From Floccularia luteovirens (Eukaryota > Basidiomycota > Agaricomycetes > Agaricales > Squamanitaceae): a DNA stretch of 64,000 nucleotides. Where the stretch lies: positions 1,426,001-1,490,000 of the forward strand of contig VSJF01000004.1 of the NCBI GenBank assembly GCA_009739215.1. Reading direction: 5' to 3'. Position numbers and translations under genes: made by a program. The notes beneath the pieces were generated by a model. The model did not search any database. It was not told the DNA's origin and saw only the letters and a program-made list of their open reading frames with translations. Of the stretch, positions 21,199-33,581 are shown one piece after another. Every line of letters starts with the position of its first letter. The first letter of the stretch is position 1.

Positions 21199-23409
21199 TC
21201 ATTTTGTTCCAGGTGTCTTGTAGCGTCTCAAAGCCCTCTCTCTTGCTAACTTATGTGCAATTATTGCCCTAGGATAGCCCATTTTGTCTGCAATTTCTGG
21301 TGAAGGATCATGGAGATCTGCATCCCATTAATACGTGACCTACTTGAAATAAAACTACGCATCCTACCTGGTCCCTTGAGCATCTTGAGTTCTGGTACCC
21401 AGTTACGGATGAAATTGCCAGTGGGATCAATCTAGTAACCCTGATGAGAATACGTAGCTATTGTTTCTTTCTAGACTCACTTTTGTGCTTTGGGTGTACG
21501 GATTAAATATTCTGAAATATGGGCATGGGTCAGTACCAGTGCTAGCACACCACTGCCACCCTCCATTGTTCGATGCTAAGTCACCGTCAATGAGGTTTTC
21601 CATGAAATACTGATGAAACACTTTATAGTGAGCTTTTCGATGAGTACAAGGGTATCGCTCACCCTTTCACCTACTCGCCAGTCTATCATAAGGTCCTTGC
21701 TGAGATACATTGCACATATCAATTCGAGCACGGTTGTGAACCCATCCCATTTCATTGATGCATCGCATGGCTGCATCAACTATTGGCACGCCAGTGGTTC
21801 CTGCCTTCCACCTCGCCAATGTATCCACTGTAACGGTAGTTTGATCATGATGCTGACTAGTGATATCTCCTGGTCGTTGATGATTCTCCCAGATGACCTC
21901 CGAAAATTTTTCCAAATATGGACGGCCCATGGATATACGTGGAAAAAATGCTAGGATGCAATTGTAAAAATCGCGCCAAGCAATTTCTTGAACCCAACGA
22001 CCGACACCCGATGACCCACTTCCTTCTACATGCTTGATTCCAAGCATTTCCATAGTCCCTCTAATACAGGCACGGGAGGATATAACACCTGACGTAAGAT
22101 ATGGACTAAAAGCATTGATGAATAGTGGACAAATGCAATAGGCAGTCTCCTTACCTCAACCTGCTTGTCGTGTCTCTGTCAGCTCTATCACGTTCTGTAT
22201 TATACTTGAGAACCCGACTATTTTTATCACATTCCTCAAAGCCCGGAGCAAGCGGATCAACTGCACCAAGTTGTGAAGTGCGTGATTTGGAACACAAAAA
22301 ACGTTTAAGAATCTTGAAATTGGTTAGTATGACCAATACAAGTATTGAGTTGAGTTTACCTCAGAAGCAGCCTCCTCGCCTGCCGGCCACAAACTACTCA
22401 TATTAAGCTGGTCGCGCTCATCAAGAACGAAACCACCAAGTGACACAGGAACCGGCGTGTCGAAGAGGATTGACAATTTCTCAGAGTCATATATAGACCG
22501 CATATTTGCAAGAGGGTATGGACAAGCTGCAACATAACGGTTGATGTCTGCATTTATAATAGCGAGCCAATTCTTCTGATAAGGAGAATAAACCTGGAGG
22601 GAGAAAAAATGAGTGGCTGGGTGGTAAAAGCGAACGATGGCATTCTCTTACAGAATAGACCTTATTTTGTTTGGTCAGGATAATACCAGGTTCCACTATA
22701 CATTTGTCGTGAATGTAATTTGCCTTGATGGCCTTGTCTTTCAATAAATTGCAGATTTTCAAGTCACGACGCAACTCGTCTACTTCATGCTCTATGTTTG
22801 CGAAAAGATGTCTGCTAGAGAATCCTTCCAGAAAAGATACCACCTGCATCGGGACAGCTTTGCGAGGGCTGATGTTGAGAATTTGAAGCGGAATATTGAG
22901 ATTTCCCAATATCGTCTAAACGAGAGATTAGAACTGTTCTTGTGTCATTATAAAGGGCGTACGACCTTCACAACTGCTAAATTACGCAACACAAAATCAA
23001 TGCGGCGAGCGCCTCGATCATGTGCAATATAATCCTGTGGACTCAAGACAAAGAGTGCTATTAAGGGCACTCCATCTTTTTGTGCTTGAATTGACGCCAA
23101 CGACAATGCACGGTTATCCGAAACTAAGAATAGAACATCTTAGAGAGTTCAAAAAGTGAGAGATGATAGCTCAATACCTCTCAAATCAGAGAATCTCATC
23201 CAATACACGACAGAATCGCCTTTGGGAGGATTCCGAACGACATCCTTCAAGGCGTTTACTAGTTTAGAAAAAGGAGTGTCTGAGTCTACGGCGGCTGCAG
23301 CTTCGGCGGAAGCGATTTTGATGGGAGCGAATTTGGAGTGACTTGAAGCATGAGAACGCTTATGATTAGGCTGCAATTCTGGAGAAGTAGATCTCTGTCT
23401 TTTTGTCAT
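21199..23409 (-). CDS. PHR1: DNA photolyase, class I CPD type, with a frameshift in the FAD domain
   Basis: Uses light and FAD to split UV-induced pyrimidine dimers. From ATG 23407-23409 the exons give a basic N-tail ([13 protein letters not shown]), the antenna domain ([38 protein letters not shown]), then [74 protein letters not shown] and [10 protein letters not shown]. The last exon closes with [11 protein letters not shown] and the stop at 21199. Against the family pattern HNR.RM..A.[FY]L.KDL..DWR.GE, the frame breaks after HNRAR: one extra base at about 21720-21724 is needed before [18 protein letters not shown] in the next frame. No GT...AG intron fits. So this is either a pseudogene or a sequence error; the rest looks intact. 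Confidence 0.88.
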
Positions 23410-23490
23410 TTCGTTGCAAGTTTGAATTAACAAAAGAATGATATATATTTATAAGTCTGAAATCTCGTTACGTAATATATGATGTAATGA

Positions 23491-25080
23491 TCACACAACT
23501 GATTCAGCTTTCCGTCGTTCTTCTTCAGCCTCCTTTTCTTCAGCTTCAACCACCTCAATATCTAATGGGAATGTCAATAAAGCAGCTATGCCAGTTAGTT
23601 GATTGAGCTCTGTTATTTTCATTAGTGTATTCGCTACAGAATCAATAGATATAATCATTCGCTTACGTTGTCCCGACTCATGCAAGCTGGAAAAAATCAC
23701 AACCTCCCCGCCTTTACGCTGAACTGCTTCCACGACATTGACATACTTTCGACGAGTAGTGGGGTCACTTGATCTAAGGCGCAAGCTGGGTTAATGTGAC
23801 AGTATATGAAGTCCATTATTATAATACCGGAACAGATCATCAGAGATAAGTAAGGTTCCAATGGCTCCACGGTCGGCGGCCAAGCATACATGATCTGGAC
23901 CATACCATGCACGCATCTCATCTGTTCCGAGCATTTTAAAGAACCTGTGTAACTTTATTTGAGAAGATGCGCCGACATTCGTGTATGGTTTCTCACTTAT
24001 CTAGCATCATCATCTCTCTAGCAAACTTTGTCTCTTTCAACCTGTGGCTTATCTTTGAAAATGTCATTTTCCAAGCTTGACGTAACCGTCATTCACATAC
24101 CTCAGGACTCTTGAGAACCTCGACTAAGCTGTGAACGTGTGGACTGCTAATGTGCACCTTGAGCAATTTATCCCTCAGAGCTTTCTGCAATATCTTGTCA
24201 CCCTGCTTGTTTGCTTCCCCAGTCATAAAGTCTACGACAGAGTCTCTCACCCACCCTGGGCTAGCGATAACAATGGCTTTCAGCCCCACATTTGAGTATG
24301 GTATATGTCTCACAAAAGACTCGTAGACGGTCGCGTAGAACTTCTGAAGCCCCTTCTCGTGTTGCGAGCCACCATCGTATGGCAGTGAACTCGATTTTCG
24401 TGGGATATGCATCGAGATGCGATGTGTTACCAAGGTCATGTGTTCAGAGAGTAAACAAAATGTTGCGGAACCTTCACCGCACACAACAGCACCAACTTCT
24501 GCACCTTTACCAGGCTTGATGGATTCATCTACACGAGATATCGCAACGCTATCCCACCCATCGGCTTTTTCTACTCTGACATCACGATTTGGTGCAATGT
24601 CGAGAGTATGGTAGGAACCAAGCTTGACATGATCATTTTCAACTATAACACGACCAGTGATATGAAGGGTCGCCGTAGATGTTTCTGCTGGAGATGACCC
24701 GTTCTGGTCAGCACTTGCTAGCTCTTGTGATGCTTGCACGCCAGAAGAGGAAAATTCAACGCGAGTTACTTGTATGGTAAGATTAAGGCGGACACGGTAA
24801 GAATCAGTAGATCCTGTTGCTGTTTCTGTTTGCACCCGACTGTTAAAGTTCAATACTTTGTTAACTTCCGCTTAAGAACCTGCATACCGTATTGCAGGAG
24901 CTCGAACTGTATCCCCTTGTTGTATGAGATTGTACAAATGCCACATATCCTCATCATCTTCAGGGCGAAGAGTGACATGACCCTACAGATCACTATGATT
25001 CAGTTCATTCCAATGGAGAATAAATGATAAAAGTTGCTCACCGTCCCATGTTTATCGATATGTCTGTTCACAAGCTTCAT
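23491..25080 (-). CDS. DOM34: Dom34/Pelota, no-go decay and ribosome rescue factor
   Basis: Dom34 with Hbs1 recognises stalled ribosomes, splits them and triggers no-go mRNA decay. The start ATG (25078-25080) gives [14 protein letters not shown], then [18 protein letters not shown] and [10 protein letters not shown], the eRF1_1-like Sm-fold domain. The next long exon holds [20 protein letters not shown] and the central domain with ISMHIPRK and [12 protein letters not shown]. The C-domain exons contain [33 protein letters not shown] and [18 protein letters not shown], with the stop at 23491-23493. As expected for Pelota, there is no GGQ peptide-release motif, and length is normal at about 430 residues. 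It is divergent from the TXNDC9-like gene, with 179 bp between the starts. Confidence 0.95.
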
Positions 25081-25259
25081 TGTTTTGTCGATTGTTCGAA
25101 ATCCACAGAGTCTTATTAGAGAATGATGACCATCATTATTATAATACTTAGTAGTAGTGTTGTTAGTCCTCGATTTGTCTGACACCAAATATTTACCATG
25201 AACAAAGAAAGATCTGGTTTCAATTATCAATTTGAATATGGTTCATCTATTCCTATATC

Positions 25260-26275
25260 ATGGATAAGTCAGGAAAACCTTTACATCCTCGAAACAGTGC
25301 TGATTCGCTCCTCTCTTATAGTAAGATCTCTTCATTATCGGCTCAGCTCAACAATATCAAGGATACCAATACCAATACGCTTTCCAATGTTCGTGATCAG
25401 TACGAAGATGAGGATGAAGATGCTGTCTTTGCTGAGCTCGAGGCAGAGATAGAAAATGACGACAACTCAGCAATGCGGGAACACGGGTTGCAGATGTTGA
25501 AACGAGAGTGAGGTGCTTTCCTAGCTTGCTAACTATTTTGGTTGTGTGCTATGATTCTTACCTCTTTATTACGATGAAGGATGCAGAGTGTACAGACGAT
25601 GAGACAAAACGAGCATGGCCAATACACGGAGATCATGGATGAGAAGGAGGTAATTCGGGTGAGTGCGTGAGTCCACTTCCATTCTTATTGGTGTCTCTTG
25701 AGTTACGCAAATATTCGTGTTACAGCAGGGAACCAAGATGTGTGGTGCACTTTTATCATACGAAGTTTAAACGATGTGAAATCATGGACAAACACTTAGC
25801 TGTATGCCCTTTTTTCTTCCCCACAACGCTCTCATCTCACTAACGTCAACAGAAACTAGCACCAAAGTATTTTAACACTCGTTTTGCTCGTGTATTTGTG
25901 GAGAACATACCTTGGCTAGTTGAAAAACTAGGCATCAAGGTCTTACCTTGCATTATTTGTTTCATAGACGGTGTCGCGAAAGAAAGGTGAGGTTCAAAAT
26001 GGAATTATGTGGTGGTCACGTTGGAATGATATTTCATGAGGTTAATCGGCTTCGAGGAGCTTGGAAATGTCGACGGTTTTGAAACGGCGGTACTGGAACT
26101 ACGCTTGTCTTCGATTGGTAGAGCATTCATGTATCAATTTTTGGATACGTCCTAACTTGTTATACAAGGAGTGATACAAAAGCAAAAGAATTATGACCTG
26201 AACCAGATATATAAGGTCTCCTCTTCCAGGTCACAAGAAGACAATGACGATGAAGTTTTTGACTTGGATGATTGA
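25260..26275 (+). CDS. PLP1: Phosducin-like thioredoxin-fold protein, TXNDC9/Plp1 type
   Basis: These cytosolic proteins bind the CCT chaperonin and help tubulin and actin folding. The start ATG 25260-25262 opens MDKSGKPLHPRNSADSLL and an acidic helix with DEDEDAVFAELEAEIEND. The following exons join at GA|GTGAGG and give MQSVQTMRQNEHGQYTEIMD. A second GTGAGT donor yields the thioredoxin start EVIRVSAREPRCVVHFYH and KRCEIMDKHLA. The rest reads KLAPKYFNTRFARVFVENIP and KLGIKVLPCIICFIDGVAKE, then GFEELGNVDGFETAVLELR. The CxxC of true thioredoxins is absent, as in this family. It ends with DNDDEVFDLDD, and the stop is at 26273-26275. It is convergent with the chitinase, with 216 bp between the stops. 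Confidence 0.9.
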
Positions 26276-26491
26276 TTTTTATAATCATAGTAGCTGGCAG
26301 TATGATTCTTTGAATGTACACAAATTTTATACACTCATACATAACTAGATGTCTGTCAAGTATCACACATCGACGAATAAAAGAGGGGATCTGACGCTCA
26401 AAAATCTCTCTTCAATTTGTAAATGTGTAAATTGAATTTTGTTTGGTGTATATGACCAGTGAATGATAAAGGTGTAATAAAGCGCAATTGG

Positions 26492-28029
26492 TTATTGATT
26501 GAAACCGTGACGAACTGCGTCTATTAAGTGCCATTGATCTGTATCGCCATGTATATCAAACATGTTGATACCCTTCATGCCAGCTCTTTTTGCAAATGCT
26601 CCTTTCATGCTGAGGGATTCTGGGTCATCGTAAGCAATTATCTCGCCTGCGGCGGACGATTTCAAGAAGGGCGTAGCAGAACACTTGTCCCAAAATCTTT
26701 CGAATCCTTGCCCTGCTTGGTATATGGCAGGGTGGTCATTTGTTGGTGGGGAAGAAAGGAGAAGGGCCCCTTTCCGTGTGAGCTCCATAAATTGGACCTG
26801 GTTATCGGGTGCGTCAAATTCGATGGTGTCATTCGATTGCCTTTTCACGATATCAATCGGAGTACTTCGTCTCGTTCGTAGTTGGGTGGCGTTCGAGTGA
26901 GAGACATATCCATATGATGGTACACCCAGAACGATTTTGGAGCTTGGAAACCCTGCATTAGTCCACGCGTCAAATGCTGCAGCCGCGCTAGCATTTGGTT
27001 GTGTTGAATTCATGCATGAGTCATACAACGGCGCATTTGGTCCAGGGTTCGGTGAGGCTAAAAGTAAAAGCTCTTCCTTTAAATGGCAGGAGACAACAGA
27101 ACAAAACAAAACAAAAGACTTACAGCCCCAAGTATCGTAATTCATTATTACGATCCAGTCCAAAAATTTGGCAAATGAGGAAACATCACGAAGAGGTCGA
27201 CCATCAAGACCTGCAAACGGTTCAGTTTGGACAGCAGCACTGATCGTTACCTGTGGAGGTAGGACAGATCGGAGAAGTTCGAGAAACACCAGGAAATTTC
27301 CAGTATCATAGGGGGTCTCTTCGTTTCCTCGGGCGCCGTGGTTTCCAGGGTATTCCCAGTCTATATCTACACCGTCCAAGCTATACATTTCGATCAAGCC
27401 GACGATATTTTCCGCAAAAACTTGTCTATTACTAGCGTTGCCAACTGTTGACGAGAAATATCTTGGGCGTAATGAGACAAATGTAGAATAAGACAGGACA
27501 ATACATACTTGCTTCCAGTCCATCCACCAATACTAAGCTTGACTTTCTTACCCGCATTATGTGCCAAATATACCAGACGTTCTAGAAGGTGGGGCGCGCT
27601 GTCCGGGTCATCCCAAGTAAGGTTGTGATCAGCAGCAGGAAGAGCGAAAGCAAAATCAATCCAGTCGAATCTTGTGAAGTCTATCTTCTCTGGTGGGAAG
27701 TCTGATCCAACCCAGTCCGGATAATAGCCCATCACGAGTGGTTGTTTGATGCTGGTCGTCATAGGAGCTTGCGTGGCATCTTGCGGCACTAACACCACTT
27801 CAGGGGTTTGAAGATGTATCAGAGTGTCAACATTCGCAGACGTTGGATAGTCAGCAGAATGTGATACAGAACTAGCTGTATTAGAAGAAATATTGTAAAA
27901 AGAAATGTTGATTGGTGATTGAACCAGGGCAACTAAGTTATGGTCCGATTCTGTCGATAGATGATGTTGTGGGGCGCAATCTACTAGCGACGAAGAAAGA
28001 ACGATGAGAAAGAGGAGGGGAGAAATCAT
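26492..28029 (-). CDS. Secreted GH18 chitinase
   Basis: Cleaves chitin beta-1,4 bonds by substrate-assisted catalysis; probably acts in wall remodelling or nutrition outside the cell. ATG 28027-28029 begins a signal peptide (MISPLLFLIVLSSSLVDCA). About 80 Ser/Thr/Val-rich residues follow, then the catalytic barrel: MGYYPDWVGSDFPPEKIDF, KVKLSIGGWTGS (SxGG motif), the catalytic DGVDIDWEYPG with Glu as proton donor, IVIMNYDTWG, and SYGYVSHSN. The last strand includes GEIIAYDDPES and GINMFDIHGDTD, with the stop at 26492-26494. Introns occur after GGWTGS and after NYDTWG. The catalytic DxxDxDxE is complete. No chitin-binding module is seen, and the long Ser/Thr linker before the barrel is probably O-glycosylated. 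Confidence 0.93.
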
Positions 28030-28834
28030 GATTAATGAAAATATAGGAGTAGAATGTGGTTGAACCACCAGGGTGCTTAAAATGTGAATAAAACTAGAAT
28101 ATGGATGACTGGAATTTTATGAAGGAAGTGTTCTTGATCGAGACTGGGCCTGTTTCGAACAGCTTTCCAGAAACTGTTTGCCATCCCAGACTGCCACGAA
28201 ATGACTGGACCAGATGCTGACATAGTCAGGCTTAGACTCTAGGGCAAAGTAGTGTTCGTGACTTGAGGACATCATATTTCCTTTCTTTTCTGATTAAGAA
28301 GTCAAAAGAGAGACATATGATCAGGTCGATTGTATTAAAATAAGGCGGAAGGCGACTAACCGTGTGGCTGCATGCTTCGTTAAGTGGGGTGGTGACCAAG
28401 CCTGTACCAGTTCTGCAAGAAAGACATATTTCCGATTTAATGATGCTAAAACACAATTTGGTGTATTAGGTTTTATTATATGGCCCTGGTCATCGTAATG
28501 AGAATTTTCGTTATATTTAAAAGGTCTTTGCAAAGATGATGGTCATTGCTATGGTAGTCTAACAGAGAACAATGTTATTTTTGTTTGCCGGTATATGTAA
28601 TAATAACAAGTCAAGTGATCACACCTGTAACTTCAACTCGCTCCCACCGTCTAGGGCGACGGTGCTTCTCCACTTCGCACAGTGTGGACACCATATGATA
28701 CCGTCGAAAGGCACAGCTTTGCATCCATATGTTTCGTGGCATAGTGTGCACTCAAACATTTTACATATGATAATGTCTTTGCGGATTCCTAATATAAAAA
28801 GCTCCAATACTTCATCGCATAATCTTGTGCCACG
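28030..28834. promoter_or_regulatory. Divergent upstream region of chitinase and glutaminase
   Basis: These 805 bp separate two genes for secreted enzymes that point away from each other, so they likely hold both promoters. The segment contains several short open frames on both strands but none with family-like sequence. No RNA gene was recognised. Confidence 0.4.
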
Positions 28835-31800
28835 ATGCTTTTCTGGACCTTTATTTTGTTGCTTTTTGGCGCAGTCCATGCTATTACATGGACAGCTACA
28901 CCATTCAACCCACCCGCAATCCCACTTGCGGTTCGGACCCCTTACCTCTCTGCATGGCTTGCCCAAGGATCTGGTATGTCATAACCCTCCCGAAAGTATG
29001 CTAATCTAATACTTCGCTTCTGTTGCTCTAGGCGCAGCCTTGAATGATGTTTGGCCTACTTTCTGGACTGGATCAGGTATACCCAACATTCAATTGACTA
29101 CTATTTTCTGAACAACCACTTATATAGATCGTCGGTTGGGCAGGTTTTGTCAAGGTTGATGGCAAACCTTTTGTGTTCCTAGGTGCTCCAAATGTCCCAG
29201 GAACAACATTCTCAAAGGCTGTTCAGAAAAGTTCTCAAGTATGCAAAATCCCTTCTGATACGTTCACCTTTATTAAATCGCTCGGCTAGTTTACATCAAC
29301 GCAAAGTGTGTTCGTATTGTCCGCTGGGCCTGTCGACCTCACTGTAACATTCCTCAGTCCTGTCGAGGTAAGAATTTACATTCACCAGAGAATTAATATG
29401 TAATTCATAATTATCAAGCCGACAGATCTTGTGAAACAATCCATACCTTTCGCATATATGGCTGTCTCTGCAGCATCTACAGATGGAGCCTCTCATTCTG
29501 TCCAGATCTACTCTGACATCAGTGCAGAATGGGTTTCTGGAGATAATTCTCTTACTGTAAACTGGAGCACCAGTCCTGGAAGCTCAGTTATCACCCATCA
29601 AGTGCAGCTTGCTGCCCAAGCTGTTTTTACAGAAAAGAATGACCGTGCGCAATGTGAGTGTTTCCTATTTCTGGGATATCAAATATTCATGATATAACTA
29701 GATGGTTCTGCGTTCTATTCTACGACAAACGTGAGTCGTCTGATCTCATTTTATATGCAAACCTGAATATATTTCAGACTGTTGGAGCTACGTTCCAAAC
29801 AGGAGCAGATGTTACTGTAAGGGCGCAATTCATCAATAATGGGCGTCTGCCGAACACACAAGATACCAATTTCCGTGCTGTGTCCAATAATTGGCCTGTT
29901 TTTGGCTTGGCGCACGACCTCGGAACCATTTCTCAAGCAACAAGTCCCGTAGTTTTCTCGATCGGACACATCCGGGACCCTGCTATCAAATATATCATTG
30001 CAGGAGGGGCAACTCAGTCCCGAAGCTTATTCTTCTGGAGCCAGTTCTCAACTGCCGCGGCACTGGTAAGCTAGTTTAAATGCATGGGCTAGTTTCTTAC
30101 CTTATGATATGACACAAGATTTCTTCTTTCCTCGGTGATTATAACAATGCATTGAGCAGAGCTCGAACATTTGACAGCAAAGTTGTTACTGACGCCTCCA
30201 AAATATCTTCCGACTATGTATCCATCGTGGAATTATCAATCAGACAAGCATTGGGTGCAACGGAGATCACTATATCAAAGAACAGTGATGGTTCGTTCAA
30301 TACTAACGATGTCATTGTCTTTATGAAAGGTGCCTACAATTCCAAAAACACACATCATATTATACTGACAGTACCCTAGAAATTTCCAGTGATGGCGTAA
30401 GTTCAGGGGGCGATTTGGTAACAATCGTGCTAACTCAGTTTGCAGAATGTCAATACCGTTGACGTTATCTTCCCTGCATGGCCAGTATTGTTGTATTCTA
30501 ACCCAGTCCTTGGGAAATTCCTGTTAGAGGGTTTGTTCAGATACCAAGCAACAGGGCAATATCCCAATAAATGGAGTGTGCATGACCTTGGTGAGCATGT
30601 TCGGTCTTGAGTTTATGGATATACTACCTATACATTATAGGTTCAAGCTATCCTAATGCCCTTGGACATAACGATGGGCGGGATGAAGCAATGCCAGTTG
30701 AAGGTGAGCAATAAATTCTTCTCGGACGATGATCGAAACAGGAATAATTGGACTCTAGAGAGTGGAAATATGATAATTATGGCTCTAAGTTATGTTCAGC
30801 GGACTGGGGACAAATCACATATCACCCAATATGTATGTGATGCATTAATCACTATGACATTGACAGTTCATTTGATTGATTAGGCCAACCTCCTTGACCA
30901 ATGGACACAATTCTTAATCGAAGATTCCTTGATTCCAGCAAACCAGATTAGCACAGATGACTTTGCGGGATCGCTGGCCAATCAAACAAATTTGGCGATC
31001 AAGGGTATCGTTGGTATTAAAGCGATGTCGCAAATCGCTCAAATGCTTGGCGATACTAGCAAGAGTGCGAATTATTCGGTAAGATGGATTCACCCTCGTT
31101 GTGGTAAAAGTTTGACAAAATCACTTTTCAGTCTATAGCCGCCAATTATGTCACTCGTTGGCAGACTTTGTCTGCCTCATCGACCGGAAAACATTTAACT
31201 TTATCAGTAAGACTCTGCTCCTTCTGATTTGTTTCAAGTTAACGCATAAATGCAGTATGGGGATTCGAACAGGTTTGTGATGTTTTATGAAGCATAAGTG
31301 ATTCACTCATGATCACCCAGCTGGGGCTTGTCCTACAATTTATATGCTGATAAGTTGCTGAAGCTTAACCTCTTCCCTGCATCTGTATATACCATGCGTA
31401 AGTCACTTAGTGATGGCCACTCATGTGATTTCTTAACATGTCACGCTTGTGTTTAGAGACTGCATGGTACAAGACAGTCGCTCGTAAGTGATTTTAGTTA
31501 CTATGTATCACTGTGATGCACATCCTTCTTCAATAGGACCGTTTGGTGTGCCCTTGGATACACGGTTTGTGTTTTTGCTATAACAATTGAAATAGTCTGA
31601 GAGGTTTCCATTTCAAGTCATACATATACTAAATCAGGTGTGTAAAAATGATGGACCTTACTAGCTAGAGTAGATGAATCATACATCACACAGACTGGGA
31701 GATTTATACGGCTGGTATCATGACTGACACTACTGCTCGCGATCTCTTTATCAGCTCGGTAAAGAGCTGGGCTTCTGATGGGAAGAGCTCGCAGCCATTC

Positions 31801-31969
31801 GGTGATTGGTATGAAACAACGGACGGTTCTCCAGAAGGATTCCGTGCGCGCCCTGTTGTAGGCGGACACCTTGGTGCGTACCCATAGCTGTACTTAGGTT
31901 TCGTCCTAACCATATCAATGTAATGAAACGTCAACAGCCCTTGTAAGTGGTGGTTTATCATCTGAATGA
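28835..31969 (+). CDS. Secreted glutaminase A-like protein (GtaA family)
   Basis: GtaA enzymes hydrolyse L-glutamine to glutamate and ammonia outside the cell. ATG 28835-28837 opens a signal peptide (MLFWTFILLLFGAVHA), then TATPFNPPAIPLAVRTPYLS, the conserved N-domain. About 15 short exons follow with typical blocks: IVGWAGFVKVDGKPF, SVQIYSDISAEWVSGD, WPVFGLAHDLGTISQA, NVNTVDVIFPAWPVLLYSNP, GQYPNKWSVHDLGSSYPNA, DDFAGSLANQTNLAIKGIVG and SWGLSYNLYADKLLKLNLFP. The last large exon gives SDWEIYTAGIMTDTTARDLF and WYETTDGSPEGFRARPVVGG. The 3' end is uncertain: reading through gives a stop at 31967-31969, while splicing at a GTAAGT near 31943 gives one at 32035-32037. Domain order matches DUF4965/DUF5127/DUF1793 proteins. 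Confidence 0.87.
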
Positions 31970-32870
31970 TTGATAGTGGCTGATCCTGTTTCGTGAAGCT
32001 TGTCTTGTAAATATAGGGGTGGTATGTCGGTATTTAAAAGGCGAATGGGTGAGTGTCGTGAGGAGTACTAGTTATTCATGCCTGCATATGTAACCATGCT
32101 GTCGATGTTGATTGAACGGCCAATAAAATTTCCCAATGAGGTTTAGTATCTAAGTTGGGAAAACCCATGAAAAATGAAGTACAGATATTATTGACGTGTC
32201 CGTTCCTGAATCACCTTCCATACGCAAAACTCCTACTTGACGGAGAGTTAGGCGTTTGTAACATGAGGCGGTGGCGTTCCGGAGCAGTCGTGGTAAAATA
32301 GTGAATTGTCACAACTAATTCTGAGTATCGCCACAGAAGAAAGTTCGCCTGCCCTGTCGTAGGAATAATTCCATTTTGAACATCAGGAAAAGAAGATGTG
32401 AAGTGGTGGGTTCGATGTCAAACCGTTCTTCTGCCATTCTTAATTACCACATGAAGAAGAGGATCCGCAACGCATGCCCAAGCGGATACATTGCAAGGGA
32501 GCGTTCGGGAGGACCTTTCAGCCGCAGATCTGACAAAATAAATATATTTCTTGGTATGATGTAACCTATGACAAGGTCTTAGCAGACACAACACATGGTC
32601 TTGAGTCAGTGGACCAGTGTCCCTGAGTAAGAATATGAGATTTAATGAGATATTTTATGCAAGACAAGCGAACAAAGTGGGATTTGTTTAGACTATTGAC
32701 TATAAATGATGGAGTCAGAAAGTAAACCGTGGTAAATTCTCATGGTGTTAGATTAATGACTCTGGTCCATTTATGTAAATGTTTAATTATAATTAAATTC
32801 TACATTGTAATGTCTTTATTTCATATATAACCTGCCTCATTCCCGCTCTTCTCTCTTTCTTCCCATCTCA
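31970..32870. other. Gene-poor spacer before the Pro-rich gene
   Basis: About 900 bp with no supportable gene. The middle (32240-32560) is less A/T-rich than the flanks. The right end holds TATATAA at 32824-32830, then a pyrimidine-rich tract at 32841-32869 directly before the next ATG, a standard fungal core-promoter layout. Confidence 0.5.
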
Positions 32871-33581
32871 ATGTACATTCATCCTCGCTCCGACTCCCCC
32901 CCTCCCCGCCAGCCCTCCCCCGTCTTCCAATTTGCTCCTCTCCCATCTCCTCCTCCAAGGAACAGGGAACGTGTGGTTCCGAAGCGCCAACCTAGGCTTC
33001 GCACTCTTTCAAAACCCCCAGGTCTTAATTCACCCCGTCCCGAAAAATCTCTCCTTACCACCCGTTCATATGATCATCTTTCTACGAGGGAACCAGCGGT
33101 TCATTTTAGCATGGGCATGGATGATTGTAATCTTGAAGACGGCCGAACAAGGCCCGGTTCGCTCCTTTTAATCCCGCCTTCAATCAACCCACTCCCTTTG
33201 CATCCTCCGTCTCCTCAACGGACAACCAGCGCAGACCTTACGGCTCATCGCCGAGGTCTATCCCATGCCGTTCCTTACCGTTCTCCCCCACCCAGTCCGT
33301 CAGTGGTTGATCCGCCGCCGCCGCCTGTTCCGCCGATTCCTACTTTTGCTCTCTCCACCCCTGTCGTAAAACCGCACGCGTGTCCAAAAGCTCCATCCAT
33401 AACTCCCATTTATCTCCCCGACCTCAACGACCTGTCTCCAATCTCCGAAACACAGACGCCAGTTGCTCGGAAGAAGAACCTTCCGACATCACCTCATGAC
33501 AAGCAAAGGAGTATCGGTATGACATGTTTGAAGTTTTTTTCATTGCGTAATTCGAGGAGTCAACGCAATGTATCCGTGTAA
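32871..33581 (+). CDS. Proline-rich protein of unknown function
   Basis: A single open frame of 236 residues from ATG 32871, placed just after a TATATAA and CT-rich leader. It is rich in Pro and Ser, with runs like SPPPRQPSPV, PPPSPSVVDPPPPPVPPIP and LPDLNDLSPISETQ, and ends in a basic tail SLRNSRSQRNVSV. No domain is visible. Pro runs of this kind can bind SH3, WW or profilin domains, which is inference. The coding frame is supported by its length, the strong leader, and a strong Pro/Ser codon pattern over the whole frame; the antisense frames show no family signal. Confidence 0.65.
   Translation: MYIHPRSDSPPPRQPSPVFQFAPLPSPPPRNRERVVPKRQPRLRTLSKPPGLNSPRPEKSLLTTRSYDHLSTREPAVHFSMGMDDCNLEDGRTRPGSLLLIPPSINPLPLHPPSPQRTTSADLTAHRRGLSHAVPYRSPPPSPSVVDPPPPPVPPIPTFALSTPVVKPHACPKAPSITPIYLPDLNDLSPISETQTPVARKKNLPTSPHDKQRSIGMTCLKFFSLRNSRSQRNVSV

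Noticed and set aside
21700..21760. An intron explaining the photolyase frame change
   Set aside because: The only GT/AG pair near would be a 32 bp intron that deletes the conserved FAD-contact helix, so it is not a credible splice.
28572..29009. 145-residue plus-strand frame overlapping the glutaminase start
   Set aside because: The real gene begins at 28835 with a signal peptide in another frame; this frame only reads across the promoter.
26492..33581. Secondary metabolite or secreted-enzyme gene cluster
   Set aside because: Chitinase, glutaminase and the Pro-rich gene share no synthase, regulator or transporter, and housekeeping genes flank them.
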